Source: Amanita rubescens
Taxonomy: Eukaryota > Basidiomycota > Agaricomycetes > Agaricales > Amanitaceae
Direction of reading: 5' to 3'
DNA length: 49,833 nucleotides
Assembly: GCA_015039365.1 (NCBI GenBank)
Contig: WION01000384.1
Span: 1-49,833, forward strand
Positions 32,096 to 42,433 of this stretch are shown piece after piece (the stretch's first letter is position 1; each line of letters opens with the position of its first letter). A program made the position numbers and the translations under genes. Under the pieces are notes generated by a model. The model was given only the letters and a program-made list of their open reading frames with translations. It was not told where the DNA came from and did not search any database.

Positions 32096-33969
32096 CTAAT
32101 GGATGATCAAAATATTAGCAGAAAAATTTGTAGAAAATTTCAGCTTGCGCACTGCACTACTGGGCGTTGGTGAGGGCGATGGTGTTTCTTGCAGTATCTC
32201 GACCAGCATGCTTGTCATAACTTCCTCCATTGTTGGCCGTTTCAATGGTTCCCTTGTCCAGCAACACTGAATCAGGTCCCACGCCTCATCTCTCAATGGC
32301 TGCTCTGCCAGTCGAGGTGGAAGTACCCCTCTGGAGACGAGGGTCAAGATTTGCATGTCTGATTTTCCAGCAAAAGGGATACTATCATAGTAGATCTAAG
32401 TAAATCAGCATTGAAGAAGGATCGGCGTATTTGTTATAACGCACTTCATAAAAAAGGCATCCAAACGCATAGACATCCGACATTTGTGTTCTGGGAGGTG
32501 GGTCATCGGACGGATCGCCATCATCCTCAGGGATTCCAAATAACTCTGGTGCCGCAAAGTTTAGATGTAGCGCTCCCGATCGTGTATTTGTAGCTTCCGA
32601 GAGGCGGGTTAATCCAAAGTCCGCAATTTGAACGCGAAGGTTATCATCCAAGAGCACATTCTCCTGAGGAGAAGAGTCAGTATTGCAAAATATCGTGTGT
32701 TTAGAAGAATACCCCGCGGAGATCGCCATGAACTGCGCCTACTGAATGAATATATTGCATGCCTTGAGAAACTGCCAATATCTTCGAACGGCGTGAGTGT
32801 TCGATAAAGAAATAAGTAATAAACGACATACTCGTTTCATTATCTCAGCTATTGACGGATTTTCTTGCTTCCGCCATCGGGCTAGAGTTCCGTTCTTCAT
32901 ATACTGTGAGATGAAGAAGAATTGCGAAGTTGCGTCGTCTTTGTGTTCGTATATTCCCAAAAACGGGAGCACGAATTCATGCTTGAGGGATCGCCACATC
33001 AGTGCTTCTCGACAGAAGGCCTGTTGAAGCCGAAATCAACGAAGATGCTACAACAACTGCATGAAACACTCACGATGTTATTATCAGACTTGTACAGCGC
33101 CTTTAGTGCGACGACTTTCCCCTGTAGTTCGCCCCTGAAAACGTGCCCAAAGCCGCCGCTACCAATGTAATTACGCTCGAATGGTATGCTGACTCCAGTT
33201 ACCATCAGGGACGACGGTATGATAGGCATCTTTGAGATAATTTTAAACATAAAACGCCTTGCACGCCGGCTGATATCCGGAACGGAAGAGTCCTGAATTG
33301 ACAACCGAGGATTACGAAGAATATGAAGAATGAAATCCAACAAGTTTCTGGCATCTGAAGCATCATCTAGCTGTGTCGCAAGGATGACGTAGTCTTCTCT
33401 GGATAGAACCTCCCTTATAAGGTCAAATTGCAGTGTGTGTACTAGGACGGACGCAGTGGGAATTTCAAGCTATTGACTATTAAGTTCCAGAGTGAGCTAC
33501 TAAGTTGAAATGTTATGTACCTTCACATAGTTGAGCGTATAGAGGAGCAATGGCAAGGAATAACAGTCGGGATCATGAGGCGTGTGCGTCTTTGTGATAA
33601 CTTGCAGCATAAATCGTCTTGCCCGCCGCGTCGTTTCTATGATTGAAGAATCCTTTTTTGATAAGTAAGAGTCATGACGAAGCATATGAAGAGTGAAATC
33701 CAAGAAATTCTTGGCGTCCGAGGAATAGTCTAGCTGGGCCGCGAGTTTGATGTAGTCTTCTTTGTAGAGAATCTCTCTCATTAGGTCGACCGTCGTTGGA
33801 CTTAGGACAGATCGAATGGGAGACTGAGACTATTGACTTCAAGAAGCGCGCAGACCTGCTTTGAATATACGCTGCGCACCTTCGAATTATTGTTGAGGAT
33901 AGAGAGAAGTGATGGGAAGGGTCCGACCGCGGGCGTGTTGTGAGCGTCCGGCACGTTGTGCCCTTTCAT
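32096..33969 (-). CDS. TKL-type protein kinase with tandem N-terminal repeats
   Basis: Seven exons close in frame at 523 aa: 33880-33969, 33521-33829, 33074-33469, 32832-33020, 32713-32781, 32445-32663 and 32096-32395. The start is ATG 33969. The N-terminus holds two roughly 100-residue repeats, each with (R)E(I/V)L-x-x-EDY, QLD, SDA(K/R)N and RRARRFM, each starting at an exon boundary. The kinase domain follows: glycine loop IGSGGFGHVF, VAIK-type VVALKAL, catalytic HGDLRGEN (HGD replaces HRD, common in fungal TKL kinases), ADFGLTRL, FAAPELFG, DVYAFGCLFYE and the C-lobe WDLIQCCWTREPLKRPTMEE. Such kinases are expanded in mushrooms, are soluble and probably phosphorylate Ser/Thr; targets are unknown. 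Confidence 0.9.
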
Positions 33970-34898
33970 TCTGCTACGTGTTCCTATCCGGCTTGACGGA
34001 ATCCAAGTGTATGATGGAGGGATAGTCACGATAATCGGTAAGCCGGTGCCCGAAGCTGTGCGACTTGAATTGGCAGCGCTTACTCATTAGGGTAGTTGGT
34101 TCCCATAGCGATGCTATATTCCGGGAGGGTTGACCTCCAGTAAGCGTGGTGATAAGGCGCGCCTGTCGTTTTCATCACTAGCTGACGATGATCAGGGTAA
34201 GGTGGTGGCGCAATGGGATTCGGGGCCGGTCCTCGGCCTGCCCTGCAAAAACTTCCGGGTCAAGCCCGCTCCAGGCTTCCTGCACTTCCACGACCAGCTT
34301 CTGAGACGAATGCTACTATGACAACTACTCGCTCGCGACCCGCCTTCCAGCTTGCAATAACTTCATTTGGCTCCTACCCGCTCAACTCTTCAGTTCCTAG
34401 CATACCTCATAACCACATACAGCCCCACAACGCGCGTCCTGTACGAATGCCTTGCGGTAACTTGGACATCTCCCGAGACTCAATCGTCAAAGTTAGCCCC
34501 TTCCGCCACTGTCCTCCAGCGTTATGCTCGCGGCATTGTAATCCCGTTATCCTCAGCTTCGTCACAATTTATCCCAAGACCAACGTAGAATCTACCAACC
34601 TCCACGTCGACGTAGTGGGCAGCCCTCACCCTGTTCATCCCGCATGGAACAATTACCGATTCTGCCATGCCCGTGTCACCATTTGTTCCACAAAATCTGA
34701 CCACCACTACTCTGCTAAAACTATATAGTAACCGGGTTACAATAAATACAAGTTTAGCATTTCACAAGCAAAGTTCATTTAAATGGGTAAAATACAAATT
34801 GTCCTCCTGCAAAACGCGTGGTAAGCCGGCACAGTACAACAAAATCAATATCCAAAGTTCTACCAGTCGACGTGGAGGCCCGTAGGGGGGAATTCAAA
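33970..34898. other. Intergenic; one doubtful plus-strand frame
   Basis: An ATG-started plus frame at 34213-34728 (171 codons, Ser/Pro/His-rich) shows no domain and no promoter element; I regard it as chance. Nothing else stands out. Confidence 0.35.
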
Positions 34899-36606
34899 TC
34901 ACATATCGAGGATAAGCTTAGTGACGACAGCCTCATTCTGATTCCAAATCTGTCGCTTGACAGCGTCGAATCCCCCCCTAGACCTGTGCCAACTTGCGCT
35001 CAGCATCCGTTCGGCCGCTTCACGCAGGCGCGGGTGGGAGCCAAGCGAGACGCCTACTTGGGCCGGGTCGCTAGCCAGAAAGGTGGAAATGCTGTTCGTC
35101 CGGAGTGATCGGATGGCGGCTATCTCGCTCATTGCCGCCGGACGGGTTACGACGACTCTGTCATCGTCTAGGTGGGCATAGGACTCACGAATGCGTCGAG
35201 TCACGAGGAGGGGGACCTGAGGAAGCAGTCAGTAGTAACAATCGAATGATGGGCGCGAACTCACATCTGATTCTAAACACATCGCTGCCGTCGAGGTTGC
35301 CTCCTTCTCAAAATATTCATCGTTGTTCGGGAACGCGGGTACGCAGATGTCCATGGTGGCCATGAGGTTGTAGAACTGGGTATAGTTGAGGTTGATGTGA
35401 AACACGATGATGTTCTTCAATTCCGGAGGGACGTCCAGCCAGCCTGATCCAATAAGATGCAATTTAAATGGTTGATCGGGGAGGTCGGGGTCTGGGAGAT
35501 ATGACGAATGATTTTCAAGAGGTAAATAGCCCCACGCTTTTGGATCATCTACCGAGACGGGGATAAGGTATTCTGAACAGAAGAGTGAATTACACTGACC
35601 GTGCAGACCGTTGATAAGATCATCGAATATGGTCAAATAATCGCGGCGATCGACAGAGAATGATCCTTGAATGACTGCGTTCGACAGAAGCGACGAAGAG
35701 TGCTGGCGTGCAATCGATCTGTTCAAAACTGGGACGTGGACATCGACGGGTATGTATTCAAATCCGGCAGAACGGATGAGGGGCTCGGGCTCGGAAGCAT
35801 TCTTTTGAAACCTCCGATGAAAGGCTTTCCGAACACTGGATAAGGATCGTCTAGTGAGTAAAACGTATAGGTAATCAGAAAGAAACAAACTGTTCTGAGA
35901 TCGTGAGAACGCGAAAGGCATTCCGGCGAGACCATTCATGAATGTTGGACTGCCAAAGCCGGTCTTCAACATGATGGACGATACAGACGAGCTCGAACTT
36001 GTGTTCGTCGTCTCTGAGCTCCCACGCATCCAGAAGCTTTTCGTGCATATAACGTAGGCTACCCAGATCATGTAGAAGGGGGAGGGAAAAAAAGACAGGG
36101 ATGAGTGAATAACGTTGCAAGCGAAACTCAACTCACTCGATTTCACAAGTTCCCAGTATGACCATATCAATGGGGTCGTCCAAACTGTGATCAGCGAGGT
36201 CGAGGAAGAGTTGTTGCGGATCTTTGATGACTCCGTGATACAAGCCCAGCCGCTGGACCACCTTTTCAAACTCGAAATGAAGCGGCGTTCGCGCGTACAC
36301 GTCTATCTGACCCCGACCCTTCATAACTCGCTCAAGCGTCCAAGCCAAGGCAAGGTAAACATCAAAATGGTAGCCAAAGCCAGACGCGATGGCGATTCTC
36401 TTGTGTTTCTGGAGGCGGGAGTCGAAGCCTATCGACGATCCCGGCTTGAAATGGTCGTCGATGGTGAAAGTTGTGGGACACGAGGTCAACATGACATTCT
36501 TTTGCCAGAAGAAGAGGGTGAGGAAGCCGAAGGTGATGAGAAAAGCATAGATGAACAAGTTGGGCTTCTTGGATAGGCTGGACCGCGTATAGTATTCGGG
36601 TTCCAT
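34899..36606 (-). CDS. Type II membrane protein, putative glycosyltransferase-like
   Basis: Five exons (36137-36606, 35891-36058, 35600-35850, 35265-35548, 34899-35216) close in frame at 496 aa. ATG 36606 was chosen because a short cytosolic tail (MEPEYYTRSSLSKKPN) is followed by one membrane helix (LFIYAFLITFGFLTLFFW), a type II topology typical of Golgi enzymes. The lumenal part has RIAIASGFGYHFDVYLALAW, GLYHGVIKDPQQLF, IDMVILGTCEI, FELVCIVHHVEDRLW, AGFEYIPVDVHVPVL, LIGSGWLDVPPELKN and YTQFYNLMATMDICVPAFPN. This layout (alternating strands, a HH loop, then a GxGWxD-type segment) suggests a GT-B fold transferase acting on glycans, but I cannot name the family. The intron of 40 nt at 35851-35890 is the least certain. 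Confidence 0.72.
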
Positions 36607-37749
36607 GACAAGCTTTGGCTTGCCAAGGAAAGCAACGGAGGCTGTGACTTCCACGCGCGCACTCCAATTGAATTGATTATTGAATCCGCAAAAGGTTATT
36701 TCTGGACAAACCAAACTCCCACCACTGTGGCAAAGACACCCTTCATTCACGTTGTCACAGCCGTTCAAAAACACTAAATCGGATCCATGCATGCATTATT
36801 ATGCGTTATCATGCATGATAATGTGTGGTCAATGCATCATCACGTGTTGAATGGAGATATGCGGTGGATAGACGGTGATAGAAATGAGGCACCACAAGAC
36901 GATTAAGGCCTGAGGGTGAGAGCAGTCCGTATCAGTTATGTTGTGTTGTGTTTACGCTATGCTAAGTGCGCTCTGTTGCGGTATGTTTATACCTGCCGAA
37001 CGTGTGCCGGGTAAGTATGTACGTCTCGATATCGTTCTACGATAAATCCATTATGGCGCCAGGGCCCAGCGGTCAGAATCTGAAAATTGTCCGATGCCTT
37101 AAGTTATTGCCAGAACGGTTCGGGGCAGCGGCGCTCGCCAAGCATTCAGCACTGGGTAACATCCCTCGGCGATCCGTACGTTGTCCTCTATCTCTCTCCC
37201 CTTCCTTGTCGCCCTCATCCGAGTCCCCCATCGATGTTTCCCACCAGCATTGTTTGCACCATCACCGACGGTTAAAGGTTCTTCGACACGGTCGCTCGTC
37301 GCGGTTTCTCAACACTACTTCCCTTTTACTAAGAGGGGGCAACGCCGGCGAGCTTTTTGGGAGAGGAGGATCGGGGGAGGATCGTAATGGCAGGTGTCGT
37401 CGACTGCAGAAAGGTCAAAGCTTAGGGTCTGCCTCGCCCATGACTAATGTACGGAGACCGGACTGGTCGTGATTCGTGAATAAAGAGTGCGTTTCTCTCC
37501 TGCATCACCGAACAGAATTAGAATGGTGACGGTCCTTCGTTTATCCTATAGTCCACTCGCACAAACCCGATTCCGCCATGGGAGGGACTGCATACCTCCC
37601 AGCATCAATCAATCGATATCGACCTCATCAACCTCGTTCTCCCCACATAGTAGCACCACCTCACCACAAATTTTCAATCTCCCCCATACCCGCGCCGGCA
37701 GGTAGCACCCGCAATACGGGTACCCAACATGTCAACCCGTACCCGCTAT
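36607..37749. other. Intergenic DNA upstream of the type II membrane protein
   Basis: It contains the second copy of the 26-bp motif within a stretch of atgcat-rich sequence (36785-36843), including the perfect palindrome tatcatgcatgata. Plus-strand frames at 36966-37472 and 37578-37740 are Ser/Pro/Arg-rich and not convincing. Confidence 0.4.
36810..36835 (-). repeat. 26-bp dispersed motif, copy 2 (inverted)
   Basis: The reverse complement reads gcattgaccacacattatca followed by tgcatg, 24 of 26 identical to 30196-30221. It lies 204 bp upstream of the start codon at 36606. Confidence 0.7.
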
Positions 37750-38097
37750 TCGTGCAGTTGCCTCATCGCACGATTATCTGGATTCCATCCCGACAGAGGA
37801 GGAAGCGATGGACCGACTTATCGATGCGTACAGACTGCGAGTCGAGGAGGTCGGGGTTTATATGGGTTAGAAGATCCATACCCCGACTTTCGTCATTTTC
37901 TCAACCTCGCTGAGAAAAGGAAAGGGCGTCTTGCCAAAGTGGTGGAACAAAATAAAAGCGCAAGGAGTGCGCTCAACAAGGATAACTGGTGTTGCATTTC
38001 GTTTGCCGTCGAAAAATCGGATATCCAGGAGCACTACAAGGATGATTTCATGCCGATGGCATTGCGGATGTTGATATACGGGCAAAGTTTGATGTGA
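37750..38097 (+). pseudogene. MYND-finger-type protein, C-terminal remnant
   Basis: The plus strand carries the C-terminal end of a common basidiomycete protein that in intact members follows or accompanies a MYND zinc finger: DYLDSIPTEEEAMDRLIDAY, then GLEDPYPDFRHFLNLAEKRK, then VLPKWWNKIKAQ, then ISFAVEKSDIQEHYKDDFMP and ALRMLIYGQ. These blocks lie in alternating frames, so at least three single-base breaks are present (near 37859, 37925 and 37960-38000). No MYND Cys/His cluster is found upstream. The function of the family is unknown. The assignment to the MYND group is from memory of the motif order. Confidence 0.6.
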
Positions 38098-38467
38098 ATC
38101 TTACGTTTATGAAAGTTCTATACCAGATACGCATTGTTACCTTGACAGAATACCGTTTATGTAAAGCAGACCTGTAAAATGCGACGCATCCTCGGTCTAT
38201 ATCCAATCCCATATCGTAGCTTGTCATTTTGTTCCTCCCGAGCAAACGGGGAATAGCAGGCTTTTGCAGCATACACCCTTTCACATTCTATACCATCCAG
38301 TGAACGCGTAGATCAGCCTTCCCGATGTTTACTTGACCTTTTGTAGATGCAATGACTCCCACTCTAGCTTATACACTCTCTCACACTTCTCTCACGCGGA
38401 GCGTTATAGATTATAGATTTTCTGTCTAGTCACGAGAGCTTTCCGCTCCCTCACAACCACCGGCGAT
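38098..38467. other. Intergenic between two pseudogenes
   Basis: No feature recognised. Confidence 0.5.
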
Positions 38468-39741
38468 TCAAGTATATATGATACGAAGGGAAAGACTAAA
38501 CGGTAACGTGCTCGCCGTGACGGTAATCTCTCCTCCCGGGGGTACGAGCTCCGATACCTTCTTCGCCAAATTCGGCCGGGTAGCTTCTTCCAACTGCGGC
38601 GGAGCTTGGAGATAAATCTGCTTGTTAGGTGTAGACAATGATGGTTTCTTGATTTGGCTAGTAGGGGTGAAGAAAAAAAGCCGCGTCAAAAAAAGTTTAT
38701 GTTCTTGACGACGCCTTGAGTGAGCGACCACGTCACGCCCTCGATCTTAAACTCTTGCGCACGATTCAGCGCAGTTTTATACAGCCAAGTGATACGTATC
38801 TTTTTATCTAAAAAAACGTTCAATCATCGCCACCGGTGAGCGCATATACGTACCCCCATGTACTCGCGACCACTCCAACCAGATGCTCACTCTATACAAT
38901 GTTCAGGGAGCCTAGGCGTATTGGCAATGGTGCAAATCGGAAAAGCGGTAGGTTTGTTCAACATGTCCAACGAACATTCGTAACATGACGTTATAGTCGG
39001 GAGGATTACCCTCGCTTGGCCTTTAAATCCTGAAAGCCACAGTTGTTATGTTGCCGAGAAAACGCGGTTGAGATTTGATACGCACCTTCAGTTCCACCAT
39101 CAATGAGTGGCCTCAAGCTCTCTGGGTTGTCGGAGTCCACCATAGGGACCAAAGTCGCGTTTATCCACCGCCTTGCCTCGACAGAGTCCAAACCGCATAT
39201 AATGAGGTTAAATTGCAGATAGTAGTCCTCTCCCTTATCTTGTATCTTTCCAAAGTATCTGCGATGGTTCGTTTGTCTCGCGATAGTGATAACGAACGGG
39301 ACTAGTAACTTATGGAGTGACATTCACACCCGGAACGCGCTTCATAATAAACTCAGCTGCAACCGTCGCTTTGGGTTTACCGACGTCTTTATGCCTACGA
39401 CGCAATTCAGCATTTATACTCGCAGCGACTGGGACGCACGCAACACACGCACCTGAACAGAAACTGCCGATTCAGATTACTGATATCAATCGTGTCCATG
39501 TCTATAACGTGAATCCGGTTAAAGCTAAGTTCGCCAAGATCTCGCAACCCAAGCCACCGGTGCCGATGACGAGGATTTTGGCATTGTTCCGGAGAAAGTC
39601 TTTGACCTCGATTAAGGGAATGAATTTGGGTGTGTGTGGTAAGAGTGATATACGCACTTCTCTTCCAGCAGAGAACTGAGGGTCTGTGCGAGGCCCTGGA
39701 GCGTCGAGGATTTGGTGGTGGTATCGGCCAGGCGCTGCCAT
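38468..39741 (-). pseudogene. UBA3: NEDD8-activating enzyme E1 catalytic subunit UBA3, decayed copy
   Basis: UBA3 adenylates NEDD8 and passes it to Ubc12. From ATG 39741 the copy reads [35 protein letters not shown] (ATP-binding), [89 protein letters not shown] and the E2-binding end YLQAPPQLEEATRPNLAKKV. Lesions: about 8 bp missing after LALTGF; a splice donor missing its G at about 39322 (ccataagtt); a TGG-to-TGA stop right after HCIE; a further 1-nt slip in the next codons; and loss of roughly 80-100 residues between GVVKN and the C-terminal domain. The catalytic-Cys region is partly present, but no product could be functional. Confidence 0.88.
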
Positions 39742-40004
39742 CAAAGCGACTCGTCGTACATAAAGACAAACAATGTTCACTCAAGATAAACCGCCGCCTG
39801 CGTCAGCACCAACCTTGCTTCAGATCCACATCTATACCAAAGTGCATAATTGTCATCCAGTAGAACAGTGGGTGGACACGGGGAATCGGCGTCTCGTTCA
39901 AAATTAAATGCCGGAAGTTGCCGAGCCACGTGATACGTGCATATATAGCGTTCACTTGATTCACGCGACACCACTCGACGCCCTCTTAATCCACCGTCGT
40001 TTTC
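39742..40004. promoter_or_regulatory. Upstream region of the 40005 gene with TATA box
   Basis: A TATATA element lies at 39942-39947 (catatatagc), 58 nt before the start codon at 40005. A minus-strand open frame across 39777-40244 is only the shadow of the repetitive coding sequence. Confidence 0.55.
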
Positions 40005-40615
40005 ATGGCCCAGCCCAACTTTCAACTTCTTGGTCAACATCTTATCGCCGCATCCGAACAAATTAGATTGATTCCGAATATGCATCCCGCGAATTTTCAA
40101 CAAGGGTTTGCCCAGCAAACCCAGCAACACGCTGCCGCACTCGCCCAGCAGGCGGAGCAACACAACGCCGCGCTCGCCCAGCAGGCGGAGAAACACAACG
40201 CCGCGCTCGCCCAGGAGGCGGAGCGACACAATGCCGTTATTCAACGCCTCGACAATTTGATAGAAAGGTGATTTTTTCCAAGTCTGATGGTCAATAATTC
40301 ATCTTCGTCCAGCCAACAGCGGCTGCCGATACTGCTTCACAATGCCACCACATCTTATGATGCACCTCTCGTCTACCCGTCAGGGGTGGGAAATGTTGCA
40401 GGGCTCCCGGTAACCAAGGATGCGTTGTTAACGCTCACCGGTAAGTGATGATCTGCGAAGCCGTAAAGTTAATTTGACATTTTGCAGTTGCCGATTGCAT
40501 TGCACTTGCGGAGGTGCTTGGACTCCCCGCGCTCCCTGCATTCCCTGCTCCTACAGTCATTATTAGGCGGCAACAGATTCTTGACTTCCTCGGTTGTGCC
40601 ATTAGAGCAGAGTGA
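40005..40615 (+). CDS. Small coiled-coil protein with 11-residue repeats
   Basis: Three exons are inferred: from ATG 40005 to about 40267, about 40314-40440, and about 40488-40615 (stop TGA 40613-40615). The N-terminus (MAQPNFQLLGQHLIAASEQI) leads to three near-perfect 11-residue repeats AALAQQAEQHN (hendecad coiled coil). Then come NATTSYDAPLVYPSGV, LPVTKDALLTLTVADCIALA, LGLPALPAFPAPTVIIRRQQ and ILDFLGCAIRAE. I recognise the arrangement (A/Q/H-rich coil plus a C-terminal LPxT..L..LT...C..LA...GLP module) as a frequent small-protein family in mushrooms with no known function. No signal peptide was seen. A TATA box lies 58 nt upstream. Confidence 0.78.
40134..40232 (+). repeat. 33-bp in-frame tandem repeat (3 units)
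   Basis: Units 40134-40166, 40167-40199 and 40200-40232 each begin gccgc(a/g)ctcgcccag and encode AALAQ(Q/E)AE(Q/K/R)HN. They differ at a handful of positions. Confidence 0.9.
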
Positions 40616-41417
40616 TGAGGATGTTGTTAAGGAAGTTGAAATGGCAATGGATGAGGGTATATGCGCTTTGTCTTCTGTGTAGTACATCCGAGGCGTCAGC
40701 GCTTCAGCTGTTTAGCACCGATTGTAGCATTCTTAGACCTTGTTTGGCATATTGCGGGGCTAGAGACTTGACTCAGGGGTTTGCACGAAACAAGCCATCC
40801 TGGACCTTCTTGGGTGCAACCGCTGCCAGGCAAGAACTGTGAAATTTGTGGCAGAACACCTCCCAAGTTAGTTTTACTTCTCAACCTGCGCAACAATCTA
40901 GTAATATAGCTTGTTCTATATCCTGACCTTTGTACGTTTTTGGTGTAGCAATTAATATCGAATCTTCTCTGTCGTTTATGGTACGTTTCTTGTTCATTTG
41001 TTGGATGCCACGACGGTGCTGTCTATAGTAACACCGACGTTGAAACTTCCCCGTAGTTTATGATACGCTTCTTGTGTGTTTCTTGGATGCCATAACATCA
41101 ACACTATCCAATACTGTTGTCTATTGTTGGTGATATTTAGTTTCCGCCGCCACATGTCGAACCGTGTCGCCTGAATTTAGCAATGTAGCATATTCTAAGT
41201 TCTCACAATAGCAAACTAGAGCAATAGGATACATGGGATCTGAAGGTTCTGTGAGTAGCGAGCCTAGCAACAAAAGAGTGAACACTGTGCGTTGACGGTA
41301 CCAGTTGGCGTTATCTTCAAAAGTAACAAGCACAATGATATAATGACACAAAACAACTACATAACATGATATCAAGAATCGAAAGCCAAAAAATGCAAAC
41401 ATACACGAGTAATACGC
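40616..41417. other. Intergenic, no gene seen
   Basis: Two similar sentences of sequence (gtttatg-atacgcttcttgt and gtttatggtacgtttcttgt near 40974-41000 and 41058-41090) form a weak tandem repeat. No gene. Confidence 0.4.
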
Positions 41418-42433
41418 TCAGAGATCACCCAAAACTGCCATCACCTTTGAAATAACTTCATTATCAGCGTTCCCTCCATCTCGGCCTGGCTGATAACCCT
41501 CCCTCGCCTCTAAGACTAAACCAAACAACTCTTGCAACACGGGCGGAAGATGCGTATAGTGTTCAACTGGCCTTGCTAACTCTGTATGGGTCGGGGAATA
41601 CCCAGACACGCTGGTCTGTCTCTTCTCCGTCTCAGAAAAGTAGAAAAACCTGTCAATGGGCTGTGACGTCATCTGTCGCTTGACCATCCATATGTTACGG
41701 AACGTGTTGGCGATCGGCAGGTTAAGCGTCTGATGGCCGAGGTCGAGGAGGTCCTTGATATCGGGAGACGTCGATGAGAGGTTCAAAACCCGGCCCATTG
41801 CGTCTACGACGATGTAGGCGTCGTCCTCGGCAAATATAGCAAGGGAGAAGCCCTCGTGTTCGAGGGGGCTATTCCTCAACAGTGCGATTTTGACGGTTTC
41901 GCGGCGGGGCACGAATGTGTATGGATTCGGGGTTGGATGTGTCAATGCGCGGGCGTGCCAGCCCTTGAGGTGAGCCTGAGTCATCGTGGTCGTAAATTGT
42001 GGTCGGAAATCAAAGTATTCGAAACTTGGTAGAGGATTTAAGAGGAAGATGTGGGTACAAATGGCATAGAGAACCAAAACACTCCCGACGATGAGGGAAA
42101 GTTTAAGGCTGGCGTGCATCGTGCCACGAGATATCGTCACGCGTAACGCGCGTCACACTCCACTTTCAACAACTTCGACGCAACTTCTTCGACTTGTACT
42201 TCAGATACGACCACAACATTGACAGTACCAACGGGATCAAGATCGAGATCGGCGTCGAACTTTACATCAAATTTGTCGCCATCCAGATCTACCGTCACAG
42301 GGACGACAACATCAGCTTTATCAATATCAGTCTTATTGTCTTCGTCTGATAATTATATAAGACCAACACTGGTGCGATCACAGAAGATCACAGGCGGTGT
42401 TGTTGGGGATGTTGTCGGTGTGGCACTCATCAT
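41418..42433 (-). CDS. Single-pass membrane protein, unknown family
   Basis: The 3' exon (41418-42108) is certain. It holds a membrane helix (LKLSLIVGSVLVLYAICTHI) followed by about 200 lumenal or cytosolic residues with FVPRRETVKIALLRNSPL, FSLAIFAEDDAYIVVDAMGR and VEHYTHLPPVLQELFGLVLE. The simplest start would be ATG 42119. However, an acidic open frame just upstream (42159-42345: DVVVPVTVDLDGDKFDVKFD, VVVVSEVQVEEVASKLLKV) joins it through a 50-nt intron (42109-42158), and a further exon 42382-42433 supplies ATG 42433. The three exons sum to exactly 310 codons. Against this model, the first intron is only 36 nt and a TATA box (42445-42455) lies too near the first ATG. I do not recognise the family. 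Confidence 0.55.

Noticed and set aside
34213..34728. 171-codon ATG-started plus frame
   Set aside because: There is no domain, promoter or splice context, and the low-complexity Ser/Pro/His content is typical of chance frames.
36115..36576. 153-codon plus-strand frame
   Set aside because: It is antisense to the first exon of the type II membrane protein, which carries the helix and family-like motifs.
30186..36843. A 6.6-kb DNA transposon with terminal inverted repeats
   Set aside because: Only 26 bp are shared, no transposase or target-site duplication is visible, and the enclosed genes look like host genes.
37729..38097. Intact 122-aa gene reading
   Set aside because: Only its middle and end match the family; the neighbouring family blocks are in other frames, so the frame is a mosaic of a pseudogene.
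39777..40244. 155-codon minus-strand open frame with LRLLGERGVV repeats
   Set aside because: It is the antisense shadow of the 33-bp repeat in the plus-strand coiled-coil gene.
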